Source of the DNA: Mariaggregatimicrobium sp964498785
GTDB taxonomy: Bacteria > Zhuqueibacterota > Zhuqueibacteria > Thermofontimicrobiales > Thiofontviventaceae
Direction of reading: 5' to 3'
DNA length: 64,000 nt
Assembly: GCA_964498785.1 (NCBI GenBank)
Contig: CAZCJL010000019.1
Location: 7,094 to 71,093 of the forward strand
Numbering within the stretch: position 1 is the stretch's first letter; every line of letters begins with the position of its first letter. Shown in pieces: positions 1 to 8,745 of the stretch. The notes below the pieces were generated by a model. That model did not search any database and was not told where the DNA came from. It saw only the letters and a list, made by a program, of their open reading frames with translations. Position numbers and translations under genes: made by a program.

Positions 1-2
1 TT

Positions 3-1262
3 TTAGATGATCGATTAAATCTTGATCAAAATTTATTAAAATACACTCGCTTGATATTTGGTAAACCGGTTCCGGCTCAAAACATGCAAACGTATGTGCT
101 CATGAACAGAAACAGCTATGAAGGAGAATCAGTAGAAGCTCGATTCGTTACCAGTGCTCAAAAAAAACTTAAAGAAAAAATTCAAATCTCAATCTTTAAT
201 TCAACAGGCAAGTTAATTTCCACCGAAATCGTTGAATACGAGACCGATGACGTACTGACTTTTAAAAAATTTGATATAAAAACATACGTTTTACCATCCG
301 GTGATTATCGCGTCGATTGGAAGTCGCTGTCCGGTACTGCGTCTGGTTACGTTGAACTAACAGTGTTGCCGTATGTTTTCTTTGATGAAGTATATGATCG
401 ATTAATCGCGGTCAGAAATAATATTTCATCAGGCAGCTACTATACGCTGCATTTTTTACTGAATGATTTGCAACACAGAAATGATCGGCTGAAATCTTAC
501 GAGCATGTTCCTGATTTGCGAGAGGAATTAATACAGCTTTTAGAAATGATCGACAACGCTGAAAATCAAAATGATATCATTTCAAACAAAAGAGGACTTT
601 TTCGAAGAGCATACCGCATGGAATATAGCCATGAATTATGGCCGTATTCGGTACATATACCGCAAAATTATAATCCGGCGAAAACATATCCGTTGCTTGT
701 TTTTTTGCATGAAAAAGACCGTGATGACCGGGCGCTGGCAGATCATCTTTCGTATTTAGCCCTCGACGGTTATATCCTGCTCGCCCCGAACGGACGCGGA
801 GCCAGAAATTGTTACACGGTGAAAGAAGCGCAGATTGATATCCAACAGACAATCCACGATGTAACAAACCATTATTCAATCGATAGCGCCAGGATTATAC
901 TGACCGGATATTCTATGGGCGGATACGGCGTTTACCGAACCTACTATGAAACTCCGAAAAAATTTGTAGCGCTGGCTATCTTCTCAGGGCAGCCCGACCT
1001 TGCAAGCCACTATTTTCCGCGAAAAGGTCACCCTAATTTTCTTTATACCGAGATTCTCAACGTTTTTAAAGATACACCGATGTTCATTTATCACGGAATG
1101 AAAGACCAGATCGCCCCATTTGAACTAACAGCGGAAGTCGTTGAAAAACTGAAAGCAGCCGGCGCTGATGTGGAATTTGTGATTAGTGAGCATGCAGGGC
1201 ATCATCTGCCCGCAGAAGAAGATACCAGGCATTTTCGTCGTTGGTTTCGTAATCGATTTTAA
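3..1262 (+). CDS. Secreted or surface esterase of the alpha/beta-hydrolase fold (5' partial)
   Basis: The frame stays open to the left edge of the window, so the gene begins outside it; a TTG at 51 is only the first internal start-like codon. The N-terminal ~190 residues look like a beta-rich plus helical module. The C-terminal half is a polyhydroxybutyrate-depolymerase/dienelactone-hydrolase-like catalytic domain. It has the nucleophile elbow GYSMGG (Ser near nt 909), an acid in HGMKDQIAP (Asp near 1104) and a late His in HAGHHLP (near 1200), a plausible Ser-Asp-His triad. The substrate cannot be read from sequence; esters or oligosaccharide esters are usual for this group. No operon partner is visible within the window. 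Confidence 0.85.
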   Translation, partial: LDDRLNLDQNLLKYTRLIFGKPVPAQNMQTYVLMNRNSYEGESVEARFVTSAQKKLKEKIQISIFNSTGKLISTEIVEYETDDVLTFKKFDIKTYVLPSGDYRVDWKSLSGTASGYVELTVLPYVFFDEVYDRLIAVRNNISSGSYYTLHFLLNDLQHRNDRLKSYEHVPDLREELIQLLEMIDNAENQNDIISNKRGLFRRAYRMEYSHELWPYSVHIPQNYNPAKTYPLLVFLHEKDRDDRALADHLSYLALDGYILLAPNGRGARNCYTVKEAQIDIQQTIHDVTNHYSIDSARIILTGYSMGGYGVYRTYYETPKKFVALAIFSGQPDLASHYFPRKGHPNFLYTEILNVFKDTPMFIYHGMKDQIAPFELTAEVVEKLKAAGADVEFVISEHAGHHLPAEEDTRHFRRWFRNRF

Positions 1263-1312
1263 TTAGTGGGTAATAAATTTTTAGACAGCAGGATAAAAAG
1301 GATTTAACCTGA

Positions 1313-1475
1313 AAAATTCATAACCACAGAGGCTCAGAGTACACAGAGTTTTTTTTCAAAGCGTTACGCAAACAATAGTAACCCGAATTTTTCTTAACTC
1401 AGTTTGAAAAGTAACGTGCACACAAGTTATTGTTTCTCTGTGACTCTGTGCTTCTGTAGCACGATTTGTGAATAA
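1313..1475. repeat. Inverted-repeat element with CACAGAG arms
   Basis: Arms near 1323-1348 (CCACAGAGGCTCAGAG, then ACACAGAG) and 1434-1458 (TCTCTGTGACTCTGTG) are imperfect reverse complements separated by about 85 bp. The same CACAGAG arm logic recurs at 21206-21271 and 46756-47095. No coding potential is seen. It is probably a non-autonomous palindromic element or remnant; boundaries are approximate. Confidence 0.6.
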
Positions 1476-1579
1476 TGCAGGTTAATAAAAAGTAGAACTA
1501 TTCGTCGCCCGGCAAACTTCACACCCCAAAACTGCATTATCCAAAAGATTTATACCTCCACTTCGAAGGGCATTTATAT

Positions 1580-1711
1580 TGCATAACTATTAAACCTTCG
1601 CCAGGGTTTGCCCGGCAATTACCGAGTTCCTGGACACGCTCTAAAGGCGATTCAGTCCGAAACGTACTTTCAATTTATGAAGAAATTACGCTTTCATTTT
1701 AGAATTTTAGG
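1580..1711. repeat. Dispersed repeat, family with TAAAATTCTAAAATGAAA terminus (copy 1)
   Basis: The segment carries a TTAAACCTTCGC...GGGTTT hairpin-like core, a GGCGATTCA...CGAAACGTAC block and ends with TTTCATTTTAGAATTTTAGG at 1692-1711. The same ordered blocks occur at 48.85-49.15, 61.76-61.93 and 63.72-63.95 kb. The right end abuts the -35 of the next gene's promoter. The left edge is uncertain. Confidence 0.65.
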
Positions 1712-1740
1712 TTGATTATTAATTTTAAAAAAACTATATT
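1712..1740 (+). promoter_or_regulatory. Promoter for the HDAC-family gene
   Basis: TTGATT (1712-1717), 17-bp spacer, TATATT (1735-1740), 31 bp before the ATG. The -35 starts immediately after the end of the repeat element, so that insertion may have set or altered the promoter's upstream context. Confidence 0.6.
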
Positions 1741-1771
1741 ATAGATAAGTTTGAAACTTCGTGGAGGTAAA

Positions 1772-2710
1772 ATGAATCACACGGGATTTGTATTTCATGA
1801 AGATTATTTAAAGCACAATCCCGGTCCCTGGCACCCTGAACGACCTGCCCGATTAGAAAGCATTGTTAGCCATCTGAGCCAATCCGGTATTTTGTCTCGA
1901 GTGGAAATGATCGAACCTCGTAATCCGTGCCCGGACTGGATTTCAAATATTCATACATCTGATTATATTTCTCATGTCTGGCAGTCAGCGCTCAACGGAA
2001 TTGATCATCTCGATGCAGATACCGGAATATGTCAGGATTCGTATCGCATCGCATGTCTTGCTGTCGGTGGCGCCCTGGAAGCAGTAGACGCGATTATGGC
2101 ACATAAAGTATCAAATGCTTTTTGTGCCATACGTCCTCCGGGACACCATGCAGAACAGAATCGAGCGATGGGATTTTGTCTTTTTAATAATGTAGCGATT
2201 ACAGCAAAATATATCCAAATGCAATTTCAGTTGGAGAAAGTCCTGATCGTTGATTGGGATGTTCATCACGGAAATGGCACGCAAAACTCATTTTATGAAG
2301 ATCCTTCTGTTTTGTATTTTAGTGTCCATCAATATCCGTTTTATCCCGGAACAGGTCATGAAACAGAAACCGGCCGGGGCGCCGGAAAGGGATTCACGCT
2401 TAACAAACCGCTTTCTGCCGGAGCAGACGACTCGGCTTATATTGATGTCTTCAGCAATTTGCTTCTACCGGCTGCTAAAAAATTCAAACCCGACTTTATT
2501 CTGATTTCAGCAGGCTTTGATGCACACCAGAACGACCCCTTCGCAACAATGAAAATGACAGCAGCGGGCTTCGGACGGTTGACACAACTTATTAAATTAT
2601 TCGCGGCAGAAGAGTGTCACGGTCGTATTCTCTCGTTACTGGAGGGAGGTTATCACCTGGATTCACTTGCAGAATGTGTGGAAACACACATCCGGTCTCT
2701 GATGAATTAA
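1772..2710 (+). CDS. Histone deacetylase/acetylpolyamine amidohydrolase family protein
   Basis: A 312-residue Zn-dependent deacetylase of the arginase/HDAC fold, a normal single-domain length. Visible landmarks are RPPGHHAE (His125-His126, general base/charge relay), DWDVHHGNGT (Asp163 and His165, zinc ligands), SAGFDAH (Asp250, third ligand) and LEGGY (Tyr294, transition-state Tyr). Bacterial members remove acetyl groups from polyamines, acetoin-related substrates or protein lysines; the exact substrate is not readable. I place the start at 1772 because GGAGGT lies just upstream; an in-frame TTG at 1751 precedes that ribosome site and is unlikely. The methyltransferase gene follows 32 bp later, possibly co-transcribed. 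Confidence 0.93.
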   Translation: MNHTGFVFHEDYLKHNPGPWHPERPARLESIVSHLSQSGILSRVEMIEPRNPCPDWISNIHTSDYISHVWQSALNGIDHLDADTGICQDSYRIACLAVGGALEAVDAIMAHKVSNAFCAIRPPGHHAEQNRAMGFCLFNNVAITAKYIQMQFQLEKVLIVDWDVHHGNGTQNSFYEDPSVLYFSVHQYPFYPGTGHETETGRGAGKGFTLNKPLSAGADDSAYIDVFSNLLLPAAKKFKPDFILISAGFDAHQNDPFATMKMTAAGFGRLTQLIKLFAAEECHGRILSLLEGGYHLDSLAECVETHIRSLMN

Positions 2711-2742
2711 ACCATTATTTTATCTATTGTGGGAGGATATTT

Positions 2743-3477
2743 ATGAGATATTTTTTCATCTGGATTTCTCTGCTGTTCGCATTCTCATTAATGTGCAGAG
2801 AACGCACCGAACAACAGGAAAAATCCAGTAAAGCAGCAGACACGTATGAACGTTTACGATATGACATGGTTCGCACTCAAATCGAACGACGCGGCGTCAA
2901 AGATGAACAGGTTCTAAAAGCCATGCGAAAAGTCCCGCGCCATAAATTTGTACCTGCATCATTGAAAGATTATGCGTATCGCGATCAACCATTGCCAATT
3001 GGCGCGGATCAAACTATTTCTCAGCCCTATATTGTCGCCTATATGACAGAAGCAATCAATCCATCAAAGCGGGATAAAGTATTAGAAATCGGCACTGGCT
3101 CTGCGTATCAGGCCGCGATATTAGCTGAAATTGTAGCGGAAGTGTACACGATCGAGATTATTCCCGAATTAGCGGAACAGGCACGAAAACATCTACAAAA
3201 GATGAATTATGCTAATGTGCATGTTAAGTGTGCTGATGGCTACAAAGGCTGGCCCGAAATGGCGCCGTTTGACGCGATTATTGTAACTGCCGCGCCGGAT
3301 CATATCCCTCAGCAATTAATTGACCAGCTAAAGCGCGGAGGCAGATTAATCATTCCGATCGGAAGCGGGTATCAGGAATTGATTTTGATTAAAAAATCAG
3401 ATGAAGGGAAAATAAAAAAGCAAAATCTTTTGCCGGTCCGTTTTGTGCCGATGACAGGAGAAGCAGAAAAAAAATGA
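2743..3477 (+). CDS. pcm: Protein-L-isoaspartate O-methyltransferase, with N-terminal export/anchor segment
   Basis: S-adenosylmethionine-dependent repair enzyme that methylates isoaspartyl residues in aged proteins. The family core is present: RGV then VLKAMRKVPRHKFVP, the YRDQPLPIG...QTISQPY substrate loop, the SAM motif VLEIGTGSAYQAA and FDAIIVTAAPDHIP. It is 244 residues, longer than cytosolic Pcm because of a hydrophobic N-terminal stretch (residues 3-17) ending in Cys18. That points to export or lipid anchoring, although Met before the Cys makes a poor lipobox. GGGAGGATATTT supports the ATG at 2743; upstream in-frame codons lie inside the preceding gene. Confidence 0.92.
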   Translation: MRYFFIWISLLFAFSLMCRERTEQQEKSSKAADTYERLRYDMVRTQIERRGVKDEQVLKAMRKVPRHKFVPASLKDYAYRDQPLPIGADQTISQPYIVAYMTEAINPSKRDKVLEIGTGSAYQAAILAEIVAEVYTIEIIPELAEQARKHLQKMNYANVHVKCADGYKGWPEMAPFDAIIVTAAPDHIPQQLIDQLKRGGRLIIPIGSGYQELILIKKSDEGKIKKQNLLPVRFVPMTGEAEKK

Positions 3478-3560
3478 GAACGCGATAAAGTGAAACATCT
3501 GCTAATTTTATTCGTCTTTCCATGTAATAGTAATTGTTAATTAAACGTGTGAGAGGAATT

Positions 3561-4307
3561 ATGTCTGAAAGAACTGAAAGACTATACCGTTCGCAGGCGG
3601 ATCGAATGATCGCAGGAGTATGTGGAGGCTTTGCAGAGTATTTTGAGCTGGATTCCACTCTCGTGCGCGTTGTCTGGCTAATTTTTACTGTGATCGGAGG
3701 GATTGGATTTATTGCATATATCGCCTGTTTATTCGTAATGAAAGAAAATCCGGACCAGGATGATATTAAAGAAAGGAAACCTCAAAATACTTCGCTGATA
3801 GTTGGGATTGGCTTAATTATTTTTGGATTCGCTCTGCTCTCTTCAAATTTTAGTTGGGGACTTATTCACTTTCAGCCGTTTCACTGGCATTTTTTGCGGC
3901 CATGGTTTTTTCACTGGGACAAATTTTGGCCAGTGATTATTATAATTATCGGGGTTTTATATATTTACCATGTTATGAGTAAAGATAAAAAAAGTAATGA
4001 CGATGACGAAACCCGGTTTCCAACTAAAAAATTGACTCGTTCCAAAACCGATAAAATGCTTGGCGGGGTTTGCGGTGGTATTTCTCAATATTTGAACATT
4101 GATCCGGTGCTTACCAGAGTGCTCTATATCATATTTACGCTTTTTTCCGGGATGTTTTTGGGCGTTATCGTGTATATTATTCTATTGATCATTTTACCAG
4201 AAGAAGATAACACTGTCCAACAAGCAGAAACAGTCTCCGGGTCAAAAGACTTATCGCAACCAAAATCATCCCAAAATAATAAATCGGAAGGAGAGAAAAA
4301 TGAGTAA
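3561..4307 (+). CDS. Membrane protein with two PspC domains
   Basis: Of 248 residues, positions ~5-65 and ~160-225 are two copies of the PspC domain. Each starts with a charged LYRS/LTRSxxD segment, then the AGVCGG(F/I) signature, an acidic turn (ELDSTLVRV / NIDPVLTRV) and a hydrophobic helix pair. Between them are further membrane segments and a His/Trp/Phe-rich loop. PspC proteins act in envelope-stress signalling (phage-shock type). GAGAGG upstream of 3561 fixes the start. The next gene overlaps by 8 bp, so the two are translationally coupled and probably form one membrane stress module. Confidence 0.88.
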   Translation: MSERTERLYRSQADRMIAGVCGGFAEYFELDSTLVRVVWLIFTVIGGIGFIAYIACLFVMKENPDQDDIKERKPQNTSLIVGIGLIIFGFALLSSNFSWGLIHFQPFHWHFLRPWFFHWDKFWPVIIIIIGVLYIYHVMSKDKKSNDDDETRFPTKKLTRSKTDKMLGGVCGGISQYLNIDPVLTRVLYIIFTLFSGMFLGVIVYIILLIILPEEDNTVQQAETVSGSKDLSQPKSSQNNKSEGEKNE

Positions 4308-4803
4308 TTCGAAAACTTCATTACTTCCGGGAATTCTGCTCATTATAATCGGATCACTATTGTTAATTCATAAATTGAATATTTTATATTTTGATTGGCC
4401 AAAAACCTATCCCATCGTTTTTGTTGCTATCGGAATTGCTTTATTTGCATCATATTTTTTCAACCGCAATAGCAATTCAGTCTTCTGGGGCACAATTTTC
4501 ACGCTCGGTGGTGTGTTTTTTTTCTTGCGGAATTACCATTTTATTGATTATTATTATGTTCGAGAAGTCTGGCCTGTGTTTATGATGATTTTGGGAATTG
4601 CGTTTATTGTGCTATTTATTGTTAGACCGCAGGATTGGGGAGTATTAATCCCGGGAGGCATTTTACTGATATTGGGAACGAGCTTTTTACTACGGAGTTT
4701 ACACCTGTGGCATGCACAGGAAATTATCCGTCGCTATTGGCCGTTGTTGCTAATCCTTATCGGAGCCGGGATCATTCTTAGCAGTCTGAAGAAAAATAAC
4801 TGA
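4300..4803 (+). CDS. LiaF/LiaI-like multipass membrane protein
   Basis: A 167-residue protein made of about six hydrophobic segments with the repeated pattern 'G-(I/L)-I-(L/I)-I-G' followed by a short basic/aromatic turn and W-P (e.g. YWPLLLILIGAGIIL), characteristic of the LiaI/LiaF transmembrane region (DUF5668-like). It lacks a C-terminal cytosolic LiaF domain. It overlaps the end of the PspC gene and has a strong GGAAGGAGAG site, which supports a joint role in envelope-stress sensing; the ligand and regulated genes are not evident. Confidence 0.75.
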   Translation: MSNSKTSLLPGILLIIIGSLLLIHKLNILYFDWPKTYPIVFVAIGIALFASYFFNRNSNSVFWGTIFTLGGVFFFLRNYHFIDYYYVREVWPVFMMILGIAFIVLFIVRPQDWGVLIPGGILLILGTSFLLRSLHLWHAQEIIRRYWPLLLILIGAGIILSSLKKNN

Positions 4804-4960
4804 CAGATTCTATCAATATCGGTCTATTCGGCTAATTTAATATTTTATAAACCAAAGCCTGAAAATATTGTCTCTGTTTTTTGTATCGAAACTATTAAGC
4901 TATTATTATTTAGAATGTTGCGTCTTTAAATCTTTGTACAGAAAAAAATTTAGATTAACA

Positions 4961-4999
4961 AAAAAGGCAGGAGTTCGAATGTACCCCTGCCTTTTTATT
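4961..4999. terminator. Rho-independent terminator
   Basis: An 11-bp perfect stem, AAAAAGGCAGG (4961-4971) with CCTGCCTTTTT (4986-4996). U-rich on both strands; it ends the PspC-LiaF transcript and insulates the next promoter. Confidence 0.8.
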
Positions 5000-5029
5000 C
5001 TATACTAAATAATTTTAAACATTTAATAC

Positions 5030-5058
5030 TTGACAAAATAGCAAAAAGTTATTATATT
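5030..5058 (+). promoter_or_regulatory. Promoter for the TPR protein gene
   Basis: Consensus-like TTGACA (5030-5035), 17-bp spacer, TATATT (5053-5058), 44 bp before the ATG. Confidence 0.7.
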
Positions 5059-5102
5059 AAAAACTAAATGAAATCCAAAATTCGGATGGGAGCAAAATAT
5101 TA

Positions 5103-6443
5103 ATGTACTTCATAATTATTAATATTTTTTTATTAATTTTTTTTGCCTTCTTACTTTTTATCGGAATTCGTGGCCGAATCTGGTCATTCATTCCTTTTAA
5201 TATTGTCGGATTTTTAACAGCCACTATTTCAATCGGACTTGACGCCTTTGGTTTACTTAATCAGTTGCGAATTGTAACGTTGCTGATACTCCTCATTATT
5301 GTTTTTTTATTTGATCTTTTCATCACATTTCGCGATATAAAAGACATCTCTGAAGAAGATGAGACCAGGGTTTTCTATCTTACCTCTCCCCGTATTTTCG
5401 AGTTTTATAAAATAATTGCAGACCAACGGATGATGAAAAAAGAACTGGATGAAAATAGCGAATACGCAATTAGCGATCGTTTACAGGCGCTGCAATCATG
5501 GAAATTGGGAAACCGGGCCTTTCTCAAAAAAAACTACCAGGAAGCATTAGAAAAGTATGATCTTTCTTGCACATGGATTAACTCAGCAATTTGCTATTTA
5601 AATCAAAGTGGTGTTTTAATCAGATTAAAGCAATATGACGATGCAATCGTTCTTGCCGAGCGTTCTCTTGAAATTAATCCGCAATTCTTTGAAGCATATA
5701 TGAATCTTGGCGTCGCTCATCAGTTTTTGAATCGGTTAGATATCGCATTAGCGATGTTCGAGAAAGCAGTCAACCTGAAACCGGAAAGCTTCGAGGCCTG
5801 GTATTGTCTTGGTTATATTCAATTACGCCTGAAAAAGTACGAGCTGGCTGTTGAAAGTTATAATAAAGCAATTCATCAAAATACTAAATACTACGAAGCC
5901 TGGTACCATAAAGGGCTGGCATTAAAACAACTTGGCCAAGATGATCTGGCATTAAAATGCTTTGAAAAGGTCGCTGATTTGGAATCGAATCATTATCAGG
6001 CTCATTTTCATAAAGGGAATATCCTTAATGAAATGGATTATAATGAAGAAGCCATTGAAAGCTACAAACGGGCTCTGAAAATTAAACCAGATTATGTTGA
6101 GGCATGGAACAATCGGGGAATCGTTCTGAGTAAATTAAATAAAACGAGGCAAGCGATAAAGAGTTATACCAGGGCAATCAAAATAAATCCCAAATATGTA
6201 GAAGCATGGATTAATCGCGCTTTGGCTGAAGATGGCATTGGGAAATATAAAAATGCATTGGAAAGCTATCACAAATTTCTCGAACATTCAACACCAGAAA
6301 GTAATAAATATATAAAAATCGCTCGCCGACGAATTTCTGAAATTAAAGAACAGTTAAAAAAGAAATCTAAAAAAGTTAATAAAAGCAATCCGAATAACGA
6401 AGATAAATCAATGGAAATACAATTTGCCGAAGACCTTTCATGA
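5103..6443 (+). CDS. Membrane-anchored TPR-repeat protein
   Basis: 446 residues. Residues 1-85 contain two to three hydrophobic helices, then a short linker and about seven to eight tetratricopeptide repeats from ~residue 140 to 420. The repeats follow the TPR register (e.g. 'A(W/Y)NNRGIVLSKLNKTRQAIKS' then 'A(I)KINPKYVEAW'), with the typical Pro-x-(Y/F)-x-E-A link. The C-terminus is a Lys-rich tail. TPR arrays are protein-interaction scaffolds, here facing the cytoplasm or periplasm from a membrane anchor. It stands alone with its own promoter and no functional hint from neighbours. Confidence 0.9.
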   Translation: MYFIIINIFLLIFFAFLLFIGIRGRIWSFIPFNIVGFLTATISIGLDAFGLLNQLRIVTLLILLIIVFLFDLFITFRDIKDISEEDETRVFYLTSPRIFEFYKIIADQRMMKKELDENSEYAISDRLQALQSWKLGNRAFLKKNYQEALEKYDLSCTWINSAICYLNQSGVLIRLKQYDDAIVLAERSLEINPQFFEAYMNLGVAHQFLNRLDIALAMFEKAVNLKPESFEAWYCLGYIQLRLKKYELAVESYNKAIHQNTKYYEAWYHKGLALKQLGQDDLALKCFEKVADLESNHYQAHFHKGNILNEMDYNEEAIESYKRALKIKPDYVEAWNNRGIVLSKLNKTRQAIKSYTRAIKINPKYVEAWINRALAEDGIGKYKNALESYHKFLEHSTPESNKYIKIARRRISEIKEQLKKKSKKVNKSNPNNEDKSMEIQFAEDLS

Positions 6444-6620
6444 ACACGGCAGATTTGTGAAGGGGGAATTCGTCTAATTCTCGGATGATTTTAAGTATCC
6501 CGCAACCGACCATCCAATAAAATCATAAATTGCCTCATGGCGAGACAATTTTGTTTTGACTTAATACAAGCCTTTCTTATTGATATCTTTTCAGTAAAAT
6601 AAATAACTTTGTTTATATTA

Positions 6621-6647
6621 AAGTTACGTAACTTAAATAGTGTAACT
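6621..6647. promoter_or_regulatory. Palindromic operator-like site plus half-site
   Basis: AAGTTACGTAACTT (6621-6634) is a perfect 14-bp palindrome. GTAACTT repeats as a half-site at 6641-6647, 82 bp before the next gene. No regulator is assigned. Confidence 0.4.
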
Positions 6648-6728
6648 TCTAAATGGCATAGTATTTGTAAAAATAACAGTCGAGAGTTTTTAAATAAATA
6701 AACTATTTTACTAGAAGAACAGGTCGAT

Positions 6729-7259
6729 ATGAAGGAGCTACTATACTTTTCGTTTTCAGATTTGTTAGTCAGGGTTGAATATTCAAAAGAGGCTAATTCC
6801 CTCAAGTATGCGGCTCATCGTGAAATTTCTTTTGGTGAACGAGTTGTTGTGGAACAATATCTGTTATCAAATATCGCCTTAAAAACGGAATATTATAATC
6901 GATATCCCGCATTATTCATCTATTTAGGAAAGGATTCTAAACTACTAAGAGACTTAAATTTATTTCACCTGAAAAACACGATTAAATATCTCTCGGGGCG
7001 AGATAAAGAAGTAAAACAGCAAGTTGAAGGATTAATCGCAAAATCCATGAGTAATTATTACTTCGAGCAAATTGGTGATGAAATTTTAACGTTACGAAAA
7101 AAAGTGAACAAGAATCTGGATGATGTTAATAGTGTAGAATCAAAGGCGAAAATGGATGAATTGATTAAAGCATACAACATTTACTCGACCAAAAAAATTA
7201 GCTTAGACGATGTGATTCCTGTGGATCTAAAAGAATATTTCCAACTCGAGACATATTAA
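6729..7259 (+). CDS. Hypothetical protein
   Basis: 176 residues, not recognised. It has no signal peptide or transmembrane segment; it starts with a mixed alpha/beta region (YFSFSDLLVRVEYS) and becomes helical and Lys/Glu-rich from ~residue 95 (KKVNKNLDDVNSVESKAKMDELIKA, split by polar turns), so it is likely a small cytosolic protein with a helical C-half. The ATG at 6729 follows AACAGGTCGAT, a weak ribosome site. It is bounded by a palindrome upstream and a terminator downstream, so it is monocistronic. Confidence 0.7.
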   Translation: MKELLYFSFSDLLVRVEYSKEANSLKYAAHREISFGERVVVEQYLLSNIALKTEYYNRYPALFIYLGKDSKLLRDLNLFHLKNTIKYLSGRDKEVKQQVEGLIAKSMSNYYFEQIGDEILTLRKKVNKNLDDVNSVESKAKMDELIKAYNIYSTKKISLDDVIPVDLKEYFQLETY

Positions 7260-7266
7260 GATTCAG

Positions 7267-7323
7267 ATAATAATGAGAGAAGTTAATTGCTTTCTATTTA
7301 ATTTCTCTCATTATTATTTTTAT
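7267..7323 (+). terminator. Rho-independent terminator
   Basis: A 15-bp stem, ATAATAATGAGAGAA (7267-7281) with TTCTCTCATTATTAT (7303-7317), followed by a T-rich run. Confidence 0.75.
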
Positions 7324-7384
7324 AATTTTGAAAATGTGCAGTTACTGAAAACAAAAATAGGGGGATGATAGGAGAACATGAAAA

Positions 7385-8638
7385 ATGAAACATTACATCT
7401 ATGCACTGGCATTCATGTTATGTCTGCTTTCCTCTGTATTTAGCCAAACAGCTCAAGACAAGCTTGGACTTGGTTTTAATATTGGGGGACAAAAAATATT
7501 TGGCGACCTCGAAAATACAGGATTTGGAATCGGATTGGAAACCTACGCGAAATATTTAGTGAATGACAGATTTTTTATGACAGGCGCTTTGGGCTATAGT
7601 GAATTAAGTGATGGCACTTTTCGTATCGATAAAAGCACTTTTATAACAAATTTAATCACTCTCGATTTAAAAGGTGGCTACAGCCTGTCACCTGACAATG
7701 CCTTTAATCCTTATGCCTACGCCGGGCTTGGTATTATTAATTTTAAATACGATAACTGGGATCGCTTTTTTGACGGTTCTTTTATGGTAGGTGGTGGCGC
7801 TGAACTGATGCTTTCACCACAATTCGCGTTGGATCTGTATTCCGATTATCGCTGGACTACCGGAGATGATTTTGATGGTAGAAATGCACAGGCCAGAGAC
7901 GGCTATCTCAATATTCGAGGTGGCTTTACTTATTACCTGACTCCTAAATCAAAACATCACGGTCCAAAAGTGCTGGCTGAAAAAGTCCCTATCGAAGAAC
8001 TGAGCGGAACAGGCGGCGACGGTGAATTCGGTTCTATCGTTGATGGTATTGAAGATTACGAAAAATCAGAAGATTCAAATATGACAATGGCTGAATTTAT
8101 TCGCCTCAAATCAAGAGTCGATGAACTCGGAGATGCTATTCGTCAAAAAGAGTTGGAAATTGAAGAACTAAAAGCGCAGTTAGAAGCAAGACAGGACAGA
8201 CTCGCAGAACTTGAAACAACCATGAAAACCCGCAGCCCGGCGCTTGCATCTTCCATGAATATGAACGTTAGTGACTTTGCAACGAGCTATGAACAGGCGC
8301 TGGAAAACTTTTACGCAAAAGAATATGACGCTGCAATTTACACCTTCAATATGTTGTTACAGGAATATCCAAATCACCGGCTGGCCAGTAACTCACAGTA
8401 CTGGTTGGGTGAATGTTATTTTGGTAAAAATGATTACGATGCGGCTTTAGGCGCGTTCAGCAGAGTTTTCGACTTTGCCCGCAGCGTAAAAAATGATGAC
8501 GCTCTGTTAATGATGGGACGATGTTATTCGAAATTAGGGAATCCTCAAATGGCGCAGAAAATGTATAATAGGTTAATGAATGAATATCCGCAAAGTGAGT
8601 ACTACGCCAAGGCGTCACGTTATACGGTTAATATGTAA
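7385..8638 (+). CDS. Outer-membrane barrel + coiled coil + CpoB/YbgF-like TPR fusion
   Basis: 417 residues with a signal peptide (cleavage near VFSQ, residues 1-20). Residues ~25-195 are an OmpA/opacity-type beta-barrel with alternating aromatic/polar strands and Gly-rich turns. Residues ~235-275 are a Leu/Glu heptad coiled coil (LKSRVDELGDAIRQKELEIE). Residues ~290-417 contain TPR-like repeats of the Tol-Pal coordinator YbgF/CpoB type (YEQALENFYAKEYDAAIYTF, YPNHRLASNSQYWLGECYF). In most Gram-negatives the coil-TPR part is a free periplasmic protein; here it appears tethered to an outer-membrane barrel. It may coordinate envelope constriction or peptidoglycan work, by inference. Confidence 0.85.
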   Translation: MKHYIYALAFMLCLLSSVFSQTAQDKLGLGFNIGGQKIFGDLENTGFGIGLETYAKYLVNDRFFMTGALGYSELSDGTFRIDKSTFITNLITLDLKGGYSLSPDNAFNPYAYAGLGIINFKYDNWDRFFDGSFMVGGGAELMLSPQFALDLYSDYRWTTGDDFDGRNAQARDGYLNIRGGFTYYLTPKSKHHGPKVLAEKVPIEELSGTGGDGEFGSIVDGIEDYEKSEDSNMTMAEFIRLKSRVDELGDAIRQKELEIEELKAQLEARQDRLAELETTMKTRSPALASSMNMNVSDFATSYEQALENFYAKEYDAAIYTFNMLLQEYPNHRLASNSQYWLGECYFGKNDYDAALGAFSRVFDFARSVKNDDALLMMGRCYSKLGNPQMAQKMYNRLMNEYPQSEYYAKASRYTVNM

Positions 8639-8680
8639 AATTGACAATCCATTTCCTCTATACATATTATTTTTATCTCG

Positions 8681-8712
8681 AGCCCTGATCACTATGGTCA
8701 GGGCTTTTTATT
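8681..8712 (+). terminator. Rho-independent terminator
   Basis: AGCCCTGA (8681-8688) pairs with TCAGGGCT (8698-8705), extended by two further pairs and followed by TTTTTA. Confidence 0.85.
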
Positions 8713-8739
8713 GCAATCTATCTAAAAATGTGTTATATT
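8711..8739 (+). promoter_or_regulatory. Promoter giving a probably leaderless transcript
   Basis: TTGCAA (8711-8716), 17-bp spacer, TATATT (8734-8739). The ATG at 8746 lies only 6 bp after the -10, where transcription should start, and no ribosome site can fit. A GTGTTATATTTAACAC near-palindrome covers the -10. Confidence 0.45.
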
Positions 8740-8745
8740 TAACAC

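Noticed and set aside
577..879. Minus-strand 100-codon frame inside the esterase gene
   Set aside because: Antisense to a well-supported hydrolase catalytic region, no ribosome site and no recognisable protein.
1313..1475. Possible CRISPR array from repeated CACAGAG units
   Set aside because: Units are short, adjacent and inverted, without regular spacers or cas genes; they are arms of a palindromic element.
4961..5000. GTTCGAAT string suggesting a tRNA T-loop
   Set aside because: It lies in the loop of a clear Rho-independent terminator and no acceptor or anticodon arms are present.
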